From positions 1 to 24,975 of IMG/VR virus record IMGVR_UViG_3300044971_001475: a stretch of 24,975 nucleotides of DNA; one strand, 5' to 3'. The stretch is from a virus. A program made the position numbers and the translations under genes. Below are positions 7,674 through 16,513 of this stretch, piece after piece. The notes under the pieces were generated by a model. It made no database searches and was not told the origin of the DNA. It was given only the letters and a program-made list of their open reading frames with translations. Position 1 is the stretch's first letter, and every line of letters begins with the position of its first letter.

Positions 7674-7837
7674 CGGGCGAGCGGCGATTCGCCTTCGCCC
7701 TCGCCGAGATACTACACATGACAGTGGGGCGGCTGCTACAGGAGATGAGCAGCAGCGAGTTTACCGAGTGGGCTGCCTACCTCGAACTGAAGCACCGAGA
7801 GTCTGAGAAAGCAGCGAAGAAAAACGGGAGACGATAG
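7344..7837 (+). CDS. gpG-T fusion made by -1 frameshift (tail assembly chaperone)
   Basis: A -1 slip at A AAA AAC (7664-7670) fuses the 109 residues of gpG to 55 residues read in the -1 frame from CTA at 7670 to the TAG at 7835, giving 164 residues. The added part reads LTGERRFAFALAEILHMTVG followed by RLLQEMSSSEFTEWAAYLEL, a clear gpT-type segment (helical, TEW-YL motif) that has no start codon of its own and is found in many phages only as a frameshift extension. The next gene starts immediately after this stop (TAG GTG), which supports that the region 7674-7837 is translated. In lambda the ratio of G to G-T controls tail assembly; by analogy the same is expected here. Confidence 0.88.
7664..7700 (+). 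other. Programmed -1 ribosomal frameshift signal (slippery heptamer plus hairpin)
   Basis: The heptamer A AAA AAC lies exactly in frame at the last sense codons of gpG, just before the TAA stop. Four bases later a GC-rich hairpin begins: GGGCGA (7675-7680) pairs with TCGCCC (7695-7700), and inside it GGCG (7683-7686) pairs with CGCC (7690-7693) around an ATT loop. This is the classic layout of a frameshift stimulator, with a spacer slightly shorter than usual. Confidence 0.85.
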
Positions 7838-10270
7838 GTGCCTGTCCTAAGCAATCTAATCGTTCGAATCGGAGCCAGCACCGACGACTTCGACAAGAAA
7901 GTCAACGCCAGCCTTGGCAAGATTAAGCGGTTCGGCGCGACGATCAGCGAAGCAGGTCAAGCGCTCTCCATCGGCTTTTCCGCGCCGGTCGTAGCCGCGG
8001 GCGCTGCGGCGCTCAACGCGGCGATGCAGATGGAGACGCTGGAAAAAGGTCTCGCCGCAACGATGAAGTCCACGACGGCGGCAGCGACTGAACTTGAGAA
8101 ACTGAAAGAAGTCTCGAAGCTGCCGGGGCTGGGGCTCAAAGAGGCCGTACAGGGCTCGATCCGCCTGCAGACCCTCGGGAGCACCGCCGACGAATCCAGG
8201 CGCATCATGCGCGAGCTAGGCAACGCTCTGGCGGTCGTGGGTGGCGGAAAAGAGGACTTCTCGGAAGTCATTCGGCAGCTTTCGCAAATGGCGGCTGTGG
8301 GCAAGGTGACGAAAGAAAACCTCGACCCCATCGTTGAACGCATTCCGCAAATTGCCGCGATAATCAAAGACAAATTCGGCGCGGCGGCGCTGGGCGACCC
8401 GGCCAAGACCTTCGAGCGCATGGGCATCTCGGCGCAGCAGTTCATCGGCGTCGTGGTGAGCGAACTGGAGAAAGGCGGGCGGGCTGGCGGGGACCTCAAA
8501 ACCAGCATGGAGAATCTGCGGGAGGAGGTATTTGCCACCGCCGCCGAGTTCGGGAAGTCGCTGGTGCCGATTGGGAAGACGGTCGTCAAAGACGTGCTGA
8601 CGCCGATGGTTGAGCGAGCCAAGGAACTTGCAACGGCGTTCAACAATCTGACGCCTGAGACCAAGAGCTTCGTTGTCGAGGCCGCTGCGGCAGGCGTGGC
8701 GCTGTCGGGGGCTGTCCTGATCATCGGTACGGTGATCGAAAAGGCGGCGCTGATCGGCAGTGCACTGGTAAAGGTTATTGGCGTGCTTGGCACGCTATCG
8801 ACCGCCGTCATGGCCGCGAGCGGCAGCTTTACGACCTACCTTCTGGCGCAGAGCGGAATCGTTGCCGGATCGGCAACCGCCGCCGGGGCAATCGGTCTAT
8901 TGGCCGGCGCGTTGGCGCTGACGGCGATGAAGGCATACGAGGCCGGAGAGGCTTTCTTTGCCATGCGGGCCGCCGAGGAAAACCTCAACAAGTCGAACAA
9001 GATTTTTTCCGACGCGACCGAGAAGCTGCTTATCCAGTTGCGCGGAAAGTCGGCGGAGGTGCGCGAGCTTGAAAAGCGATACCGCTCTGGCGCAATTGGC
9101 CTTGACGAGTTCAACAAGGGACTCATCTTGGCGCAGCGCGAGCTACACGCGCAGGCACCGGCAACGGCGGCAGCAAAGACCGGACTTGATGCAACGTCTG
9201 CCGCGTTTCAGTCGCTGACGGCCGCCACCACCGCCGCCGCCGAAGCCGTCCAGCACTACGGAAGGGGCGTCGTCCAGTCCTACGAAACCGAGTTTAACAA
9301 CGCGGTCCTGAAAGAGCGTCTGTCGATCCTGCAGGCTGATTACAACACCCGCCTGAGCGATGGCGTGGCCGCGTTGGTAAAGTACGGTTCCGCTGCCGGG
9401 GCCGCCGCCGCTGCGCTGAAAGAGTTCCGCATCCTTGAAGCCGCGCCGTCCCTTGGTGGGCCCGAAACGGACGTGCGGAAGTTGCCAACGCCGACCATTG
9501 CGGGCCTGCCGTCCGAGGCTGTGCTCACCGGCTCCGACACCGCCCGCGCCGCCAAGCGCAACGCGGACATGATCCGCATCATGGCGGGGGAAGTAGGCAA
9601 GGATTGGAGCAAAACGCAGCAGGCCATCAGCCGCCAGGTCTCGACCATCGTTACGGACCTTTCGCGCGGCATCGCCGACATCATCATGGGCGGCGCAAAG
9701 ATCGGCGAGACCTTCGAGCGCATTGGCAAGCAGATCGCATCGAGCTTGATTCGCACGGTGATCGAGGGCGGAATTAACCAGGTCGTGAAGGCGCTGGGCG
9801 GGCTGCTGACGAAGTTCGGCGGCTTGGGAAAGGTTGTTGGCGGCATCTTTGGAGGCGGGGGCGGAGGCGGCGCAGCGGTTGGCGGCGGCGGGGGCGGCGC
9901 AGCTGGCGTGGTCGGCAGCGTGATGGGTATGGCGTCGGGCGGCATCCTCGGCATGGTGACGGGCATCGGGTCGCTGGTGTCGGGGATTGTCGGCAATTTC
10001 CAGATGGCCGGCATGAACAAAACCCTCGACCTGATCGAGAAAGAGGTCCGCTACTCGCAGATCCACCTTCTGCACCTGCTTGAAAAGAACAACGAATACC
10101 TGCCCAAGCTGAAGGACATCCACGACTCCATGATCCGCACTGAGGGCCGCCAGATGGCGATGGCGGGCGGTAACAACGTCACCATCAACATCAGCGCGAC
10201 CGGCGATACGAGAACGCTACTCGACGCCATCACGCGAGAGCTGAAGCAACTGGGGGTGATACCCGCGTGA
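7838..10270 (+). CDS. Tape measure protein
   Basis: An 810-residue protein that sets tail length and is ejected with the DNA. The GTG start at 7838 abuts the TAG of the frameshift product and follows GGGAG. Residues about 65-200 match the tape measure domain (TIGR02675-like): segments LEKGLAATMKSTTAAATELE, LQTLGSTADESRRIMRELGN and the NLDPIVERIPQIA stretch. Hydrophobic segments lie around residues 280-380, including VALSGAVLIIGTVIEKAALI and an alanine-rich run. A glycine-rich hinge sits near residue 670-692. The final part is a coiled-coil-like region with the terminal beta piece VTINISATGDTRTLL. At about 1.5 angstrom per residue the length predicts a tail near 120 nm (inference from the general rule). 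It overlaps the next gene by GTGA. Confidence 0.93.
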   Translation: MPVLSNLIVRIGASTDDFDKKVNASLGKIKRFGATISEAGQALSIGFSAPVVAAGAAALNAAMQMETLEKGLAATMKSTTAAATELEKLKEVSKLPGLGLKEAVQGSIRLQTLGSTADESRRIMRELGNALAVVGGGKEDFSEVIRQLSQMAAVGKVTKENLDPIVERIPQIAAIIKDKFGAAALGDPAKTFERMGISAQQFIGVVVSELEKGGRAGGDLKTSMENLREEVFATAAEFGKSLVPIGKTVVKDVLTPMVERAKELATAFNNLTPETKSFVVEAAAAGVALSGAVLIIGTVIEKAALIGSALVKVIGVLGTLSTAVMAASGSFTTYLLAQSGIVAGSATAAGAIGLLAGALALTAMKAYEAGEAFFAMRAAEENLNKSNKIFSDATEKLLIQLRGKSAEVRELEKRYRSGAIGLDEFNKGLILAQRELHAQAPATAAAKTGLDATSAAFQSLTAATTAAAEAVQHYGRGVVQSYETEFNNAVLKERLSILQADYNTRLSDGVAALVKYGSAAGAAAAALKEFRILEAAPSLGGPETDVRKLPTPTIAGLPSEAVLTGSDTARAAKRNADMIRIMAGEVGKDWSKTQQAISRQVSTIVTDLSRGIADIIMGGAKIGETFERIGKQIASSLIRTVIEGGINQVVKALGGLLTKFGGLGKVVGGIFGGGGGGGAAVGGGGGGAAGVVGSVMGMASGGILGMVTGIGSLVSGIVGNFQMAGMNKTLDLIEKEVRYSQIHLLHLLEKNNEYLPKLKDIHDSMIRTEGRQMAMAGGNNVTINISATGDTRTLLDAITRELKQLGVIPA

Positions 10271-13200
10271 GCATCGACGTCTACATTGCCGGGGCGATCC
10301 GCGAGGCGGTCCCGTATTCACTGAGCATTCAGGCGAGTCTCGGCCAGCGGGCCACGTTCAACTGCCGGATCGTCTCGACCAGCGGCGCGTATCGACCGCA
10401 GCAGGGCCACGTCATCGAACTGTACAGCGGCGCAGCGAAGCTGTGGGCTGGCAGCGTCGACGAGGTCGCCGAAGTGTCGATCACCGAAGCCGGGGCGGCC
10501 GCTGGCGCGTTCTACGACGTCCGCGGCATTACCTGGGAGCAACGACTCGACCGGCGGCGCTGCTACAACTTCTCGACGGCCCTTCCGGCGCACTACGACG
10601 GCACCATCATCGTCACCGTTGACGCGAGCACCAACACGCTCACCAGCGCCTCGGCGCACGGTCTGAGCAACGGCGCACGGGTCCGAATCAAGGCCCACGC
10701 GCAAGGCGCACTGGCGGGCGGGCTGGACTCGACCATCGAGTACTTTGTTGTCAGCGCGGCCAGCACCACGCTGCAGCTGTCACTAACCAGCGGCGGCGCA
10801 GCGGTAGACATTACCGACGCCGGGACGCTGGAGCAGGTGTTGCTGACCAACCGGGCCGGGACCATCGTAGCGGACCTGATCGCCAACTTTGCCGACAACG
10901 AAGGCATCGGCACCACCAACGTGGACCTCGGCGCGGTCCTCGACGCGGTGACCTTCGACGCAGACGCGACCGTCTCAGATGCTATAGGGCAATTGGCGAC
11001 GCTGTCGAACTTCGTCTGGTGGATCGACGAGGACCGGGAGCTGTACTTCAAGCCGCGCACGTTCGCCGCCGCGCCGTTCAGTATCTCGACTAGCAGCGCC
11101 AACTATCGCTCGCTGACGGTCCGCCGGACCCGCGAGGACAAGACGAACGCCGCCGCGTTCCGCGTGCCGTGGACGCAGATCACCGTGACCGAAGAGTCGT
11201 TCACAGGCGACGGCACGACTCGCACGTTCACCCTCGCGAACCGCCTCGGCCAGATCGTCGGCATGACAGTCAACGGGCAAGATGTGGAGTTCGGCCAGTG
11301 GCTCTCTGAGGCCGACAAGGCCTTCTATTGGGAGTACGCTTCCACCCGCATCCGGCAGGACGCGGACGTGGACGTGCTCACCAGCGGCGACACGCTCACC
11401 GTCCGCTATCAGCGCCTCGGGGCCGACATCGTGCGCGTTGAGGATAGCGCCGACATCAGTGCGACCATCACGCAGGAAGGCGGCGGCAGCGGCCGCTATG
11501 TGTCGTACCTGGAGCGTGAAGTGGGGCAGGTGCAGGCCTACAACGAGGCCCTCGCCATCATCAGCGCCAAGAAGGCGGCCGTCTCCGAAATCGAGTACGA
11601 GACCGACGAGGAGGCCGAGCCGTCCTGCGTGACGCTGCGGCCCGGCCAACTCCAGACCATCGCTAACACCCCGCGCGGGGTATCAAGCGACTCGTACCTG
11701 ATTCACGATGTGACCCTGTCCGACGTGGCCGGCCAGTATCTCCGCTTCCGCGTGCGGGCCATCACCGGCACGTCACTAACGGGCGTGCAGGAGTTTTGGA
11801 AGGCCCTTGCAGGGCAGACTGGCGGCGGCAGAGGCGCGGCGCCGGGGGCATCCACGACAACGCCCTCCGTGCCGGGAGCTCCCGATGATGTCACGGGCCT
11901 TTCCGCCAGCTACGAGTACGCCGACGACGAGCGAGTCCGCGTCAAGATCGCGTTCACCGCGCCGAGCCCGTTGGGTGACTTCGTCGGCGTCCACTGCTGG
12001 GAGGAGCCGGTAGACCAGTCGGCGTCCGCTGGCGTGCCGCTGAACAGCACGGCGACCCTCGGCGGCACGCGCAACCTTGGCGGCACCTTCGCGCCGATCG
12101 ACCGGGGCTACCATCTGGCCTCGCCGGTTACGCTGTACCTGCCGCGCCCGACCGAAACGGCCACGCGCCGGTTCTACTTGGCAAGCTACTCGGAGCAAGC
12201 CGAGGCCGAGTTGGTACGCGCTAACCAAACCGGCGCAACGCCCAACGTCACGCTATCGATTGCCGCGCTTACCTACCAGTCGGGCGAAGAGTACGCCCGC
12301 CTGGTCCGCAACGTCTCGGCCTCCGTCGAATACGACGACTCACAGGTAGCGTCGCCGAAGTATCGGCTGGTATTCGGCTGGACGACGCCACTGGAGGCGC
12401 CTGCCGCATGGCAGCGCCCGTTCGGCGGCGTGCAGATCGTGTACGAGTACGCCAACGGCCAACGGGCCAACGGACCGGCACTGAACGTCAACGAGACCTC
12501 GGCGCGGAGCGACTGGTTCGATTTGTTCGTTGGCACGAATCCGATTCGAGTCTGGTTTGTCTCGATGGACGCGAGCGAAGAACCACGCGTCAACACCATC
12601 GTCACCGGCCTGACGCCTTCGGCTGTAGCGACGGTGACCTGGCCGTTGGCGTCGCGGCCATCGCTGACACCGTACGCGGACAATGTCACCGCATTCAGCG
12701 CAGCCAACGCCCGATACGTCACGAACGCGCAGGGCCAGAAGGCGTTGCTGATCGACCTTGCCTGGACGCGGCCATCAGGTGCGGCGGCACTGGCGCGCTG
12801 GGGCGGCGCGGTCATATGGCTGCATCTGCCGAGCGGCGACAAGGTGCAGATGACCGGCGCGGAGACTGGCAGCGCCGTCACGATTGAATCCAGCGCCTTC
12901 CCTCAGAGTACGGCCACCTGGACCTTCTACGCCGTCAGCGTCGACAACAACGCCAACGCCAACACGGACGGCCGCAGCCCCGCCGTCGGCACGCCCGTTG
13001 CGACCATCTCCGTCCCGCCGCCCACGGCCGGCGCAGCGGGCACCGAGTGGACCTCCCACGTCACCGGCGCATCGTTTGCCGCGGCAACCGTCACGGCCAG
13101 CGACGGCACCACGCAACAGCGCATCACGGCCACATTCACCGCGCCGTCCGATGCGACGTGGGGCGGCGTCGAACTGCGGGTCTATAGCGGCGCAACCCTC

Positions 13201-14220
13201 CTCGCCTCGACCTCTGCCACGCCATCGCCGATTGCGGTTGTCATCCCGAATCCAGACGCTGCGACGACGGTAACAGCCAAGCTGGTGTCGTTCGATGTCA
13301 ATGGCCGCACGAATACCGAAGTGGCCGGCACGCCGCAGAACACGCTCTCGATTGGTTCGGCCAGCGGTACGCTGAACGGCGCAAAACTGGTTGTCGCGAG
13401 CGTCTCGACGGTCTCATTGAACTCAACGGAAATCAGCGTTGGCGGCGGCGGCAGCAAGCCTGGGAAATTCGGCGTGTACAACGCATCGGGCAGTCAGATC
13501 GGCTTTATCGGCGTCGAGTCGGGCAACGATGGGGCGTGGTTTAAGACGCTGTCGGTTGGCGGGACGAGCTACGCGAACGGGAAGATTAAGGCAGATTCGA
13601 GTGGGAATGTGACAATTAACGATGCAACACTGACTCTGACGCTAAATGGCGTTGTCACATCAATTCAAAATGACTTGGCCTACGGAACCTATAATGGCCT
13701 GCGAGTTTACAGCACGACATCGGGCCAAGAGAGCCCGGTCATGATTACGCCGGGAGCGATCACGATCGGAAATACCCTTACGAGCGGAACAAAATTCTAT
13801 GTCAGCGGCGCATATGGAAGCAATGCAACGATGAATTTGTACGACGCCAACAGTGCGGAGCGGTTTCGCTGGAGTGCTGGCACGCTTGGCGGCGTAATGC
13901 GAATTTACGGACCCAGCACGACCTTCGGCGAATATTCTTGGGATCAGGTAAAGTTGCTTTCTGGCGGATCGTTTGCGATTGGCACATCGACGGGCGTCAC
14001 CAACACCACCAGCCCGATCACTAGCATTAGCACAGGAAGCACGTCTTTTGTAACCGGAATCAACTCGAATCTGATTACCATCAACTACAAGGATCACTCA
14101 AACACAAACCAATCGGTTTCGTTTTTGGCCTATACCTCGACGACCAACGCCAATGGAATTTCTTCGCTGTCGTCGTCCACTACCACGCTAGCCTTCACGG
14201 GCGGAATCAGGACTACCTAA
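10267..14220 (+). CDS. Large tail hub / central fibre fusion protein (1317 residues)
   Basis: This protein follows the tape measure directly and seems to replace the separate distal tail, hub and tip genes. Residues 1-110 (VYIAGAIREAVPYSLSIQA, then GHVIELYSGAAKLWAGSVDEV, DVRGITWEQRLDRR) resemble the start of gp27-like tail hub domains. Residues about 112-195 look like an inserted beta domain (TLTSASAHGLSNGARVRIKA, YFVVSAASTTLQLSLTSGG). The hub resumes with ATVSDAIGQLATLSNFVWWI and LYFKPRTF. Around residue 535 a Pro/Gly linker starts a series of fibronectin-III-like beta modules to about residue 1035. The last 280 residues are fibre-like, rich in Gly, Ser, Thr and Asn, with lower GC. The C-terminal end is the likely receptor-contacting tip. 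The GTG start overlaps the tape measure stop. Hub and domain calls are from pattern, not alignment. Confidence 0.82.
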   Translation: MSIDVYIAGAIREAVPYSLSIQASLGQRATFNCRIVSTSGAYRPQQGHVIELYSGAAKLWAGSVDEVAEVSITEAGAAAGAFYDVRGITWEQRLDRRRCYNFSTALPAHYDGTIIVTVDASTNTLTSASAHGLSNGARVRIKAHAQGALAGGLDSTIEYFVVSAASTTLQLSLTSGGAAVDITDAGTLEQVLLTNRAGTIVADLIANFADNEGIGTTNVDLGAVLDAVTFDADATVSDAIGQLATLSNFVWWIDEDRELYFKPRTFAAAPFSISTSSANYRSLTVRRTREDKTNAAAFRVPWTQITVTEESFTGDGTTRTFTLANRLGQIVGMTVNGQDVEFGQWLSEADKAFYWEYASTRIRQDADVDVLTSGDTLTVRYQRLGADIVRVEDSADISATITQEGGGSGRYVSYLEREVGQVQAYNEALAIISAKKAAVSEIEYETDEEAEPSCVTLRPGQLQTIANTPRGVSSDSYLIHDVTLSDVAGQYLRFRVRAITGTSLTGVQEFWKALAGQTGGGRGAAPGASTTTPSVPGAPDDVTGLSASYEYADDERVRVKIAFTAPSPLGDFVGVHCWEEPVDQSASAGVPLNSTATLGGTRNLGGTFAPIDRGYHLASPVTLYLPRPTETATRRFYLASYSEQAEAELVRANQTGATPNVTLSIAALTYQSGEEYARLVRNVSASVEYDDSQVASPKYRLVFGWTTPLEAPAAWQRPFGGVQIVYEYANGQRANGPALNVNETSARSDWFDLFVGTNPIRVWFVSMDASEEPRVNTIVTGLTPSAVATVTWPLASRPSLTPYADNVTAFSAANARYVTNAQGQKALLIDLAWTRPSGAAALARWGGAVIWLHLPSGDKVQMTGAETGSAVTIESSAFPQSTATWTFYAVSVDNNANANTDGRSPAVGTPVATISVPPPTAGAAGTEWTSHVTGASFAAATVTASDGTTQQRITATFTAPSDATWGGVELRVYSGATLLASTSATPSPIAVVIPNPDAATTVTAKLVSFDVNGRTNTEVAGTPQNTLSIGSASGTLNGAKLVVASVSTVSLNSTEISVGGGGSKPGKFGVYNASGSQIGFIGVESGNDGAWFKTLSVGGTSYANGKIKADSSGNVTINDATLTLTLNGVVTSIQNDLAYGTYNGLRVYSTTSGQESPVMITPGAITIGNTLTSGTKFYVSGAYGSNATMNLYDANSAERFRWSAGTLGGVMRIYGPSTTFGEYSWDQVKLLSGGSFAIGTSTGVTNTTSPITSISTGSTSFVTGINSNLITINYKDHSNTNQSVSFLAYTSTTNANGISSLSSSTTTLAFTGGIRTT

Positions 14221-14448
14221 ATGCACATCGACCTCACCGAGCGCCAACACGCGCGAATCGCGCAACTCGCCAAAGAACTAGAAGTCATCGACGGCAAAAT
14301 CACGCCGCTACAAGACACGCGCCGCGCCTTTCAAATGGCTATCCAGGCCATGATGGCAACGATCCTCGAAGCCGCGGACGTGCCGCAAGATCAACAGTAC
14401 ACGCTGTCAGCCGACCTGAAGCGGCTGGTTTTAGCGCAGGAGGAATAG
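14221..14448 (+). CDS. Small coiled-coil protein between two fibre genes
   Basis: A 75-residue, highly helical, charged protein starting directly after the hub/fibre stop (TAA ATG). The opening LTERQHARIAQLAKELEVID and the run QDTRRAFQMAIQAMM form amphipathic heptads. There is no signal peptide or membrane segment. Its position between two fibre genes suggests a fibre assembly helper or fibre-associated structural peptide, but this is inference from context only. It ends just before an AGGAGG site that serves the next gene. Confidence 0.75.
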   Translation: MHIDLTERQHARIAQLAKELEVIDGKITPLQDTRRAFQMAIQAMMATILEAADVPQDQQYTLSADLKRLVLAQEE

Positions 14449-14451
14449 CGC

Positions 14452-15648
14452 ATGGCATGGCTTTCGCGAGTGAACTTCGTTTCATCCGACACGCTCTCGT
14501 TCACCGACATCAACAACCTCGGCAACGACATCCGCGCGTGGGGCGACAACGTCAACGGGGGCGGGTACACGCTATCCAACGTCGCCATTTCGGCGAGCAG
14601 CGGCACGATGGCGACGGTGACCGGCGGCACGGGAGCGGCCTCAACACTGACGCTGCGCTCGACCAGCGGCGTGGGCACGAGCGACGCGATTGTTTTCGTG
14701 ACCGGAAACGCCGGGGCCAATGAGGCGCTGCGACTGAGCAGCAGTGGTAGTGCGAACTTCGGGAAGATCTGGACATCCGGAGCGCAAGCCACCGGAAACG
14801 TTGTTCTTTCGCGCGGCGACCTCGCTTCCTTCGGTACGTCCCTTGACGGCGCTGCGCTTACGTGGGACGTGCAGACGACCGCCGGCAATGCATCGGTCAT
14901 GGCCCGCCTGAGGCCGCGCTGGCGGGCGAACTTGGGTTACGCTCTTGATGTGTTCGCGGGGGCGTGGAACAATGCCTACGACCCAGGCTCTGCGGTAGCA
15001 ACGTTTCAATCGACAGGAAACGTCGGCATTGGGACGGCGAGTCCGGTTCTTGCGCTTCATGTAGTCGGAACGCAGGGCGGCCCTGCAACCTCAGGGACTA
15101 CGCCGACCGGAACGGCTCGATTTGTGACTGTTAATTCGGCCATGGATATTGGTAGCCGATCTAATGGGAACACTTGGATGCAGGTTACCGACCAAACAAA
15201 TCTAGCTCTAAGCTACAACCTGGAGTTGAACCCAAACGGCGGCAACGTCGGCATTGGAACGAGTCCGGCTTATCAACTTCAGCTCTCGACCGACTCAGCC
15301 GCCAAGCCTACGACCAACACTTGGACAATCGCCTCCGACTCTCGCATAAAGACCGTAAAAGGCGAATACCAAAAGGGACTCGCAGAAATCTGTCAGGTTC
15401 GCCCTGTTCGATACGAATACAACGGCAAAGCCGGGTTTACCGCTGATAGCAAAGAGCAGATTTCAATTCTGGCGCAAGAGCTGATGCAGGTGTTTCCCGA
15501 GTGCGTTGATACGTTTAAGGGCAAGCTGGAAGAAGACGGTCCCGAGATCGATTTGTACAATTACAACGGCCACGCCATCACGTTTGCGCTCATCAACGCA
15601 ATTAAAGAACTCAAAGCAAAGATCGACATTCTCGAAGCAAGGAACTAA
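14452..15648 (+). CDS. Tail fibre / tailspike with C-terminal S74 intramolecular chaperone
   Basis: A 398-residue trimeric fibre-like protein, start ATG 14452 with AGGAGG upstream. The N-terminal half is beta-repeat sequence rich in Gly, Ser and Thr. Two copies of the NVGIGT motif near residues 191 and 265, each followed by a short hydrophobic strand, are typical of fibres carrying S74 chaperones. The C-terminal about 105 residues begin with ASDSRIKTVKGEY and continue LAEICQVRPVRYEYNGKAG and SILAQELMQVFPECV. This is the Peptidase_S74 (endosialidase-type intramolecular chaperone) signature. The Ser in SDSRIK is the expected self-cleavage residue, with a nearby Lys as partner. The chaperone trimerises the fibre and is then cut off. 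The end is a coiled coil (NAIKELKAKIDILEARN). Confidence 0.92.
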   Translation: MAWLSRVNFVSSDTLSFTDINNLGNDIRAWGDNVNGGGYTLSNVAISASSGTMATVTGGTGAASTLTLRSTSGVGTSDAIVFVTGNAGANEALRLSSSGSANFGKIWTSGAQATGNVVLSRGDLASFGTSLDGAALTWDVQTTAGNASVMARLRPRWRANLGYALDVFAGAWNNAYDPGSAVATFQSTGNVGIGTASPVLALHVVGTQGGPATSGTTPTGTARFVTVNSAMDIGSRSNGNTWMQVTDQTNLALSYNLELNPNGGNVGIGTSPAYQLQLSTDSAAKPTTNTWTIASDSRIKTVKGEYQKGLAEICQVRPVRYEYNGKAGFTADSKEQISILAQELMQVFPECVDTFKGKLEEDGPEIDLYNYNGHAITFALINAIKELKAKIDILEARN

Positions 15649-15650
15649 GC

Positions 15651-15980
15651 ATGGCAATTACCTACGATTGGATTTTTAATCCGCTCACCGTGAAGCCGGC
15701 CGACGGCAGCCTGACCGACATCGTCATCATGATCGACTGGCGGCGAACTGCGACCGATCAAACATACACGGCGAGCTGCTACGGGCAGGTCGCCATCGGG
15801 CCAGCCGACCCAAGCACGTTTACGCCATTCGCAGACCTGACGAAAGCGCAGGTGCAAGGTTGGGTGGAGGCGGCACTGACGCCCGCGGCGGTCGCGCAGT
15901 ACGACGCGTCGCTTGCGGCGGACATCGACCGCCAGCAAAACCCTCCAGTGATTCAGCTTCCGCCGCCGTGGGAAAATTAA
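15651..15980 (+). CDS. DUF7936-like protein downstream of fibre gene
   Basis: A 109-residue protein with AAGGA upstream and a start two bases after the fibre stop. Features are the opening ITYDWIFNPLTVKP, the strand DIVIMIDWRRTATDQTY, the FADLTKAQVQGWVEAAL segment and a proline-rich end PVIQLPPPWEN. This pattern (short beta strands, then a helical LT..QV.GWV segment and a proline-Trp tail) is that of the DUF7936 proteins often coded next to tail fibre genes in tailed phages. The molecular role is unknown; association with the fibre or its assembly is inferred from location. The family call is from memory of related sequences and should be confirmed by profile search. Confidence 0.8.
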   Translation: MAITYDWIFNPLTVKPADGSLTDIVIMIDWRRTATDQTYTASCYGQVAIGPADPSTFTPFADLTKAQVQGWVEAALTPAAVAQYDASLAADIDRQQNPPVIQLPPPWEN

Positions 15981-15982
15981 TC

Positions 15983-16069
15983 ATGCGGGCGTTTTTGATT
16001 GATTTGTGCGCGTTCGGCGTCATCGGGATGTGCCTGGCCGTGGCGTGGCTAGTGATTAGTGCTTGGTGA
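15983..16069 (+). CDS. Tiny single-span membrane protein (28 residues)
   Basis: ATG at 15983, two bases after the previous stop, encodes 28 residues: a short start MRAFLIDL followed by a continuous hydrophobic stretch (CAFGVIGMCLAVAWLVISAW). It is almost wholly a transmembrane helix. There is no strong ribosome binding site, so translation may depend on coupling to the gene before it. Being near the holin it might be a lysis accessory peptide, but nothing in the sequence shows this. It could also be non-coding. Confidence 0.45.
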   Translation: MRAFLIDLCAFGVIGMCLAVAWLVISAW

Positions 16070-16081
16070 GGTGAGGTGGAT

Positions 16082-16513
16082 ATGTTTCTCAACGAAGTAA
16101 AGCAATCGTTCATGGCGCAGGGCGCCGCAATCGCCGCAAAAATAAATCTGCAGGCGGAGCATGATTATCTGCAGGCGTGCAGGAACTGGGCCGCGAACGG
16201 CGGGAAGGACGGAGAGCCGAAGGCGGCGGCTGCGGTAGAGGCGCAATTTGCGTTCGATCCTACGTGGGAGATGCGGATCGTGCAGACCGATCGGCTCGTG
16301 TCGAATGTGCCGGCGGAATCGTTCCGATCGACCTACGAGACCGACAAGGACGCCATCGGCGGCCCGGTAGGTGGACCGATTCCCGGCCAGCCGGGGCGAT
16401 TTTACGCCGCGTCCAACGCTACGCCGTGGCTCGGGCAGGTGTACCGGGTCAAGGGCAAGACTTACGTCTACGCGGCCATCACGCCGTTTAATCGAGCGTG
16501 GGAGGAAATCTAA
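16082..16513 (+). CDS. Hypothetical protein (143 residues) before lysis genes
   Basis: Start ATG 16082 is chosen over the in-frame GTG at 16076 because the GAGGTGG tract (16073-16079) sits just before it. The first 50 residues are helical and alanine-rich (FMAQGAAIAAKINLQAEHDY), then a mixed part with VQTDRLVSNVP and a Gly/Pro stretch (GGPVGGPIPGQPGRFYAA). It ends with a compact beta piece VYRVKGKTYVYAAITPFNRA that might pack as a small domain. No family is recognised. It overlaps the next gene as TAATG and travels with the lysis group, so a virion or lysis-linked role is possible. Confidence 0.75.
   Translation: MFLNEVKQSFMAQGAAIAAKINLQAEHDYLQACRNWAANGGKDGEPKAAAAVEAQFAFDPTWEMRIVQTDRLVSNVPAESFRSTYETDKDAIGGPVGGPIPGQPGRFYAASNATPWLGQVYRVKGKTYVYAAITPFNRAWEEI

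Noticed and set aside
7957-8811. 284-codon open frame on the minus strand inside the tape measure gene
   Set aside because: Shadow of a GC-rich gene: composition is Ser/Ala/Pro/Thr-rich without domains, and the + strand frame is a clear tape measure protein.
9143-10123. 326-codon minus-strand open frame
   Set aside because: Antisense of the tape measure C-terminal part; no start context or recognisable protein features.
12273-12881. 202-codon minus-strand open frame
   Set aside because: Antisense of the fibre FN3-like region; high GC3 removes stops by chance.
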